Assembly (NCBI RefSeq): GCF_041429795.1
Contig: NZ_CP163424.1
Span: forward strand, 1,366,001-1,430,000
Direction of reading: 5' to 3'
Source of the DNA: Algimonas porphyrae
Lineage (GTDB): Bacteria; Pseudomonadota; Alphaproteobacteria; Caulobacterales; Maricaulaceae
Length of the DNA stretch: 64,000 nt
The notes beneath the pieces are model-generated. The model ran no database searches, was not told the origin of the DNA, and saw only the letters and a list, made by a program, of their open reading frames with translations. How positions within the stretch are numbered: the first letter of the stretch is position 1; each line of letters begins with the position of its first letter. A program made the translations under genes and the position numbers. Positions 59,771 through 64,000 of this stretch are shown piece after piece.

Positions 59771-60515
59771 CTATTTCGGTCCATCCGGCGCGCAAATCCA
59801 CGCCCGCATCCACGGCACGGGTCAACCGTGCCTGTTCCTGCCGCCCGCTCCCCATAGCGGGGCCTATTTCGAAGCGCTGATCCCGCATCTGCATGATCTG
59901 AAAATGATCGCGGTCGATTATCCGGGATATGGCGGTTCGGACCGGCAGGGCGAGCCGGCGATCGAGGCCTATGCGGCGGCGATCGCTCCACATGTGCCGA
60001 ACGACGCTGTGCTGGTCGGCTTCCATACTGGCAATCTTGTCGCTGCGGAAATTGCCAGGCGGTCGGACGTATCGGGCATCGTCATGATCGATATTCCTTG
60101 GTTCGACGCGCAGACGCGTGCGGCCTACGCCCGGAAGCTGCCGGGAACGCGGCTGCCGACACCTGTCCGGGGGAGTTACGTCAAGGCAGTGGACGGACGC
60201 CATGAAAGCGTCAGCGAGCTCCGGGCGTTTCATCTATGGGTTGAAACGCTGCGATCCGGCGCGCATCAGTCCGACGCCTTCCGGGCTGCATTTGCTTATG
60301 ATCCGCATGCCGGTCTGGCGAACCTGCCTTGCCCTGTGCGTATCATCGCGACCCGGTCCGGTCTGCTTGAGCCCAGTCGGGCGGCAGCTTCGGCAATCGA
60401 CGTGTCTTTGACAGAACGCATGGACGTGAGCGCGCCCGTGTTCGAAGCTCATGCCAGAGAGATGGCCGCCGCAATCGGTGAAGCTGTCCAGATGATCTGT
60501 TCGGGGACTGAATGA
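59763..60515 (+). CDS. Alpha/beta hydrolase-fold protein with His at the nucleophile position
   Basis: A 250-residue protein of the alpha/beta hydrolase fold. The oxyanion strand is PCLFLPPAPHSGAYF, then MIAVDYPGYGGSD. The nucleophile elbow reads LVGFHTGNLVAAE, with His where Ser is expected in GxSxG. The acid strand (IIATRSGLLEPS) has no clear Asp, and the final His is probably in FEAHAREM. Related proteins with a GYHTG elbow exist in proteobacteria and are not known to be active esterases. It may work as a binding or non-hydrolytic enzyme. Confidence 0.8.
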   Translation: MRSYFGPSGAQIHARIHGTGQPCLFLPPAPHSGAYFEALIPHLHDLKMIAVDYPGYGGSDRQGEPAIEAYAAAIAPHVPNDAVLVGFHTGNLVAAEIARRSDVSGIVMIDIPWFDAQTRAAYARKLPGTRLPTPVRGSYVKAVDGRHESVSELRAFHLWVETLRSGAHQSDAFRAAFAYDPHAGLANLPCPVRIIATRSGLLEPSRAAASAIDVSLTERMDVSAPVFEAHAREMAAAIGEAVQMICSGTE

Positions 60516-60820
60516 GCGATACGCGCTGCTATATGATCGTGACCTGTCACATCCATGACAGAGACCGATTTCTGTCGGGATATGGCGCGCGCGCGCGTGA
60601 ATTGGTGGGCCAGTTTGGCGGGCGATATATCCTCATGGCGCAAGGCGCGGAAGCGCTGGAAGGCGATTTCGGTGACGGAGCCAGCATGGTGATCTCCGAA
60701 TGGCCGGACCGCGAGACAGCCAAGCGCTTCTGGAACAGCCCGGACTATGCAGACGCGAAGAAACTGCGTGACGATATCGCCGATGTTCAGGTCGTGATCG
60801 TGGAGGCTCCGAAATTATGA
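60512..60820 (+). CDS. DUF1330 family protein
   Basis: A 102-residue dimeric alpha/beta-barrel protein of the DUF1330 family. The pattern YMIVTCHIHDRDRFLSGYGARARELVGQFGGRYI and MVISEWPDRETAKRFWNSPDYADAKKLR is complete. These ferredoxin-like proteins are related to antibiotic monooxygenases and occur in many catabolic clusters with no proven reaction. It overlaps both neighbouring genes by four bases. Confidence 0.92.
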   Translation: MSDTRCYMIVTCHIHDRDRFLSGYGARARELVGQFGGRYILMAQGAEALEGDFGDGASMVISEWPDRETAKRFWNSPDYADAKKLRDDIADVQVVIVEAPKL

Positions 60821-61635
60821 ACCGCTTGATTCCCGTTGTTTTGACGCTCCTCATGAGCGCGCCCGTGGCTGCGCAAGACAAGGATGCCGACACCCGCATC
60901 GCCGAGCGCGATCTGCGTGAGATGAAGCAGATCCTGCCCGGTTTCTATACGAACGAAGAACAGGTCTATTTTCAGAGCAATCTGGACATGGCCGAAGACA
61001 GGCGCCTGCCGCGTCTGACTCTCAAGATCGAAAAGGATGGCGACGGCTTCAAGGCCACGACGACATCCAGCACGGGCCGCCAGACCGAAGCGCGGCTGGA
61101 ATATCGCGTCGAGGACGGTCAAATTCTCTCCCGTGAATATCGGGACGGCGAAGTGGATTGCGAGCGCATATTTTCGCGCGAATTCAACAGCTTTCGTGGA
61201 GAGGGTTGTGGCGGCATGGTCGTGGCGGACGCCCAGGGTTTTCAGTTCGGCATGCCGGACAATCCGTTTCACATGCTGCGAGCGCGCGCCTTCAAATGCT
61301 GGGCCAGCCCGCGCAAGGCGGACGGCACCTACGCCTTCTATAATGATCTTGTCCTGCATGATCAGGGCGGGCGTGTCTGGATCGACGCGACCGATGAGCA
61401 TGAACGGGTCGGTTTCCGGATCCGAAATGTGCAATGGCCGACCGGTATCAACCGGGACTCGCTGGTTCTCTACACCTATCGCGGCGACGATGCGGATTAT
61501 GCACCCAGCTATACCTGGACGGACCCATCCGCAGAACGGCTCGCTATCAATACGCGCTGGCTGCAAGTGTCCTGCACGGCTGGCGATGCCACCATCATCC
61601 CCAATATCAACCTGAAGACCGGAAGTGGAAACTGA
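60817..61635 (+). CDS. Secreted CpeT-like protein
   Basis: A 272-residue exported protein (signal ending SAPVAAQ). The segment REMKQILPGFYTNEEQVYFQ resembles the start of the CpcT/CpeT chromophore-lyase family (a GxFxNxEQ motif), and the remaining beta-rich fold with YTYRGDD is compatible; the family is known from phycobilin attachment but also occurs without phycobilins. The match is by eye only. Cys residues near 107, 123 and 163 might be paired. It precedes the DUF1838 gene by one base beyond its stop. Confidence 0.6.
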   Translation: MNRLIPVVLTLLMSAPVAAQDKDADTRIAERDLREMKQILPGFYTNEEQVYFQSNLDMAEDRRLPRLTLKIEKDGDGFKATTTSSTGRQTEARLEYRVEDGQILSREYRDGEVDCERIFSREFNSFRGEGCGGMVVADAQGFQFGMPDNPFHMLRARAFKCWASPRKADGTYAFYNDLVLHDQGGRVWIDATDEHERVGFRIRNVQWPTGINRDSLVLYTYRGDDADYAPSYTWTDPSAERLAINTRWLQVSCTAGDATIIPNINLKTGSGN

Positions 61636-61636
61636 C

Positions 61637-62557
61637 ATGAAAACATTATTGCTCGGCGCTGCGATTGCAGTGGCTTTTGGGGGCATGGCCTCCGCTCAAA
61701 CGATGACCTTCCCGCAAGGCGCGTTGAAGGACGGACGGATCGATCTGGAATCTCCGCAAGGTGTCATGATGGCGAACCGGAAGGTTCAGTGTTCAGTGAT
61801 CGATGAACAGCCAGTCACCTATTACTGGCATGGCCAGGCCTATTCCCGCCGGATGGGCGAACGCGATGTGCATCTGTTCGATGTCGAGGGCATGAACATC
61901 CGTCAGTGCGGCACGGTCAACGATGCCGATCGCGGCATGGGCTACAAGCTCGTGAGCCGTGAAATTCTGCTCTATAAGGACAAGGATACGGGCGAAGTTC
62001 TCAAGACCTGGACCAATCCATGGACCGACGAAGAGCTCGAGGTCATGCATGTCGCCAACGATCCGGTGAACTTCACCAGCTACATGATGGGCCGCGACGG
62101 AAGTCCGGGCGCTTTCCGCGGCGACATTTACGGCAATCATTTCCAGATGAATTCGACCTTCCCGCTCTGGTATCCGAACCCGCTGGCGTCCGATTATCAG
62201 CCGGAAATCGGTGGCACATATCACGCTACGGAAATGTTCAACTTCCTGGGCCGCGTCGATGAGCTGACAGATCCGTCAACACATACGGCACCGATCGCCG
62301 TCGGTTGGGCGCGGATGAGCGACTGGCTGCCATGGATGAAGATGAATGGCCGCGAAGGCATTATCTACATGCATACGGCTGGACTCAAACTCGACAGCTT
62401 CGATGATCTGTCGGACACGATGAAGGCCGAAATCGACATGCATTATCCGGACTATGTCGCTCCGCCACCTGTGTCCGATCCGCGTGACAATATGACAAGC
62501 TGGAAATATTACAAAGCGGTTCGCGAAGGCGAGGAAACACTGCCTGATCGCGGGTAG
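61637..62557 (+). CDS. Secreted DUF1838 family protein
   Basis: A 306-residue exported protein with a signal peptide ending GGMASAQ. The DUF1838 pattern is clear: GRIDLESPQGVMMANRKVQ, then VEGMNIRQCGTV and YKDKDTGEVLKTWTNPWTDEELEVMHVANDPVNF, then TYHATEMFNFLGRVDELTD and MSDWLPWMKMNGREGIIYMHTAG. The function of this family is not known; it is found in marine and soil proteobacteria with TonB receptors and CpeT-like genes. GGAAGTGG precedes the ATG at 61637. It is the last gene of the nine-gene operon. Confidence 0.88.
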   Translation: MKTLLLGAAIAVAFGGMASAQTMTFPQGALKDGRIDLESPQGVMMANRKVQCSVIDEQPVTYYWHGQAYSRRMGERDVHLFDVEGMNIRQCGTVNDADRGMGYKLVSREILLYKDKDTGEVLKTWTNPWTDEELEVMHVANDPVNFTSYMMGRDGSPGAFRGDIYGNHFQMNSTFPLWYPNPLASDYQPEIGGTYHATEMFNFLGRVDELTDPSTHTAPIAVGWARMSDWLPWMKMNGREGIIYMHTAGLKLDSFDDLSDTMKAEIDMHYPDYVAPPPVSDPRDNMTSWKYYKAVREGEETLPDRG

Positions 62558-62570
62558 AGGAGGTATTGGG

Positions 62571-62587
62571 TGAGCGCTTCGCGCTCA
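62571..62587. terminator. Hairpin between the DUF1838 and nadC genes (first)
   Basis: TGAGCGC and GCGCTCA form a perfect 7-base-pair stem with a TTC loop 13 bases after the DUF1838 stop codon. No T-run follows. Confidence 0.4.
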
Positions 62588-62616
62588 TCCGCTCACTGCA
62601 TTCGCGGCACAGCCAT

Positions 62617-62639
62617 TGATCGGTCCGCTGGACCGATCA
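62617..62639. terminator. Hairpin between the DUF1838 and nadC genes (second)
   Basis: TGATCGGTCC and GGACCGATCA form a perfect 10-base-pair stem with a 3-base loop, 16 bases beyond the nadC stop on its strand. It may help to end transcription from both sides; no T-run is present. Confidence 0.45.
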
Positions 62640-62654
62640 TCGGGCAAAGGCCGA

Positions 62655-63518
62655 TCAGGCTGCGTCCATTCCGATATCGAAATTGGGTGCGCTGTGGGTC
62701 AGCGCGCCGACACTGATGATGTCGACGCCCGTTTCGGCGATGCCGCGGACCGTATCGAGATTGACGCCCCCTGAAGCCTCGACGGTCAGGCGGTTCGTAT
62801 CGAAGCTATGAATGATGTTCTGCGCCTCGCGGAGCGTGACGGGGTCCATATTGTCGAGCAGCACGACGTCCGGCTGATAGGGCAGGACGATTTTCAACTG
62901 CGCGATTGTGTCCACTTCCACGCTGACGGTCGTCATATGATCGCGCGCTTCCATGACCGTGCTCAGCGCGGCGTGAATGCCGCCCGCCAGGGCGATATGA
63001 TTATCCTTGATCATGATCGCCGCAGCCAGGCTTTCGCGGTGCGCATAGCCTCCGCCCGCCAGAACGGCCTGCTTTTCCAGCGCGCGCAGCCCGGGCGTCG
63101 TCTTTCGGGTCGCGGCGATGCGCGTGCCTGTCCCGGCCACGGCCTCGACATAGGCGGCGGTCAGGGTCGCGATCCCGCTCATCCGACCGAGGAAATTCAA
63201 CGCCACACGTTCGGCAGACAGGAGCGAGCGGCTCGGCCCCTCGACGCGCGCGACGACCGTTCCCGGTACGACCAGCGTTCCGTCACCGGCCTCGATGATG
63301 AAATCTATGTCAGGGTCGACGCAGCGATAGGTCAGTTGGGCAGCCTGCATTCCGGCGATTACACCGGCGTCGCGGGCCCGCATAAGCAGTGAACCACTGG
63401 CCGACGCCGGGACAAGCAGGTTGGCGGACAGATCACCTGACTGTCCGAAATCCTCTTCCAGCGCTCGCCGGACGATGGGTTCGATGATGACGGAGGGCAG
63501 GGGTGGCAAATGCGACAT
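62655..63518 (-). CDS. nadC: Nicotinate-nucleotide pyrophosphorylase (carboxylating)
   Basis: A 287-residue quinolinate phosphoribosyltransferase. It opens with RRALEEDFGQSGDLSANLL (the family D-x-x-x-D-x-T/S motif), then ERVALNFLGRMSGIATLTAAYVEAVAGTGTRIAATRKTTPGLRALEK broken by the active-site loop, ending with IMIKDNHIALAGG, and the barrel strands VLLDNMDP and EASGGVN. It converts quinolinate and PRPP to nicotinate mononucleotide in NAD synthesis. The upstream TetR-type gene on the same strand ends 9 bases before it. nadA and nadB are not in the window. Confidence 0.97.
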   Translation of the reverse strand: MSHLPPLPSVIIEPIVRRALEEDFGQSGDLSANLLVPASASGSLLMRARDAGVIAGMQAAQLTYRCVDPDIDFIIEAGDGTLVVPGTVVARVEGPSRSLLSAERVALNFLGRMSGIATLTAAYVEAVAGTGTRIAATRKTTPGLRALEKQAVLAGGGYAHRESLAAAIMIKDNHIALAGGIHAALSTVMEARDHMTTVSVEVDTIAQLKIVLPYQPDVVLLDNMDPVTLREAQNIIHSFDTNRLTVEASGGVNLDTVRGIAETGVDIISVGALTHSAPNFDIGMDAA

Positions 63519-63527
63519 GGCGCGCTC

Positions 63528-64000
63528 CTATCCGCTCGGAAATGGCACGTCGAGGCCTAGCCCGTTGAGCATGCCCCAGCCTTCTACGGCCGCCAGCAGC
63601 TCTGGGGCCCGTTCGGGCTCTGTCAGGCGCACTCGGGTCCAGTCGAGAAAATGTGTCGCCACGGCATGTCCGATGGACTTGGCACTTTCATCACCGCGCA
63701 GCGCCAAAGCGGCCAATTCGAAAAACACGGCATAGACCGGATCGAATTGACCGGACTGGGCGACCATGCCGAGAACAGCCATCAGATCTTTCGCCGGTAG
63801 AGGCTTCGGCGGCAGGGCGGCTTCCAGGTCCTGCATGTTGCGTGTCGCTATTTCCCTCAGCGCCGCCTCGATCACACCCGCCTTGGACCCGTAATGATAG
63901 ACCAGCATCCGGTCAGACGTTCCCGCCGCTTTCGCCATGGGACGCAGGCTCGCTGCACTGACCCCATGGGCGAGCACAAAGTCGGCCAGCGCGTCCGTAT
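63528..64000 (-). CDS. TetR-type transcriptional regulator (partial, 5' end beyond window)
   Basis: The frame extends past the right edge without a start codon; the visible part is about 157 residues. The helix-turn-helix reads DFVLAHGVSAASLRPMAKAAGTSDRMLVYHYGSKAGVIEAAL, the typical form for TetR (turn Gly and Tyr-His-Tyr-Gly-Ser-Lys end). The ligand-binding domain ends PFPSG. The regulated gene is not in view; nadC downstream is close but is usually not controlled by TetR proteins. Confidence 0.85.
   Translation of the reverse strand, partial: TDALADFVLAHGVSAASLRPMAKAAGTSDRMLVYHYGSKAGVIEAALREIATRNMQDLEAALPPKPLPAKDLMAVLGMVAQSGQFDPVYAVFFELAALALRGDESAKSIGHAVATHFLDWTRVRLTEPERAPELLAAVEGWGMLNGLGLDVPFPSG

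Overview
The window reads as a chromosomal segment of a GC-rich (by eye about 58-60%) aerobic alphaproteobacterium. Lineage evidence: an aa3-type cytochrome oxidase subunit IV gene beside a transhydrogenase with its alpha subunit split in two, a COQ7-type diiron ubiquinone hydroxylase, an LbtU-like porin, many TonB-dependent receptors and frequent ATGA/GTGA start-stop overlaps. A marine Maricaulales/Hyphomonadaceae-like or sphingomonad-like organism is an inference; no rRNA, tRNA, prophage, insertion sequence or CRISPR array was seen.

Positions 1-24.2 kb are mostly housekeeping or general functions: a partial glutathione S-transferase, a gamma-glutamylcyclotransferase-like protein, a DUF1996 lipoprotein, a TRIC-type channel, a DUF3857/transglutaminase protein, glyceraldehyde-3-phosphate dehydrogenase, a photolyase-like pair split over two genes in swapped order, a renalase-like flavoprotein, a PAS kinase-like protein lacking the phosphoacceptor histidine, an ABC exporter fused to an M1 peptidase domain, a 1.1 kb non-coding structured stretch, the porin, a sigma-54 response regulator, cytochrome oxidase subunit IV, pntAA-pntAB-pntB, coq7 and a second glutathione transferase. 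From 24.3 to 27.7 kb lie an EamA exporter, a pirin, an azoreductase and its divergent LysR regulator.

From 27.8 to 62.6 kb the window is almost wholly accessory uptake and catabolism. It holds two TonB-dependent receptors, a minus-strand operon with a vanillyl-alcohol-oxidase-type flavoenzyme, a plus-strand operon with a LeuC/LeuD-like hydro-lyase, two MmgE/PrpD proteins, a phenylacetate-CoA-ligase-like enzyme and an amidase, then AraC regulation, an aldehyde dehydrogenase/enoyl-CoA hydratase pair divergent from a nitrilase homologue with altered catalytic residues, and a nine-gene operon (sodium/solute symporter, MFS, two VOC proteins, medium-chain reductase, alpha/beta hydrolase, DUF1330, CpeT-like and DUF1838 proteins). 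Six VOC (glyoxalase/dioxygenase fold) genes occur in this 35 kb, two of them as lipoproteins next to the receptors. Taken together this looks like an uncharacterised import and degradation system for an organic acid, amide or aromatic substrate; the substrate cannot be read from sequence.

The right edge returns to housekeeping genes: nadC and a partial TetR-type regulator. Several sharp palindromes mark likely operators (upstream of gap, pntAA, the LysR gene, the first receptor, and between the aldehyde dehydrogenase and nitrilase genes), and a dispersed palindromic repeat occurs at three places, two of them directly before start codons.
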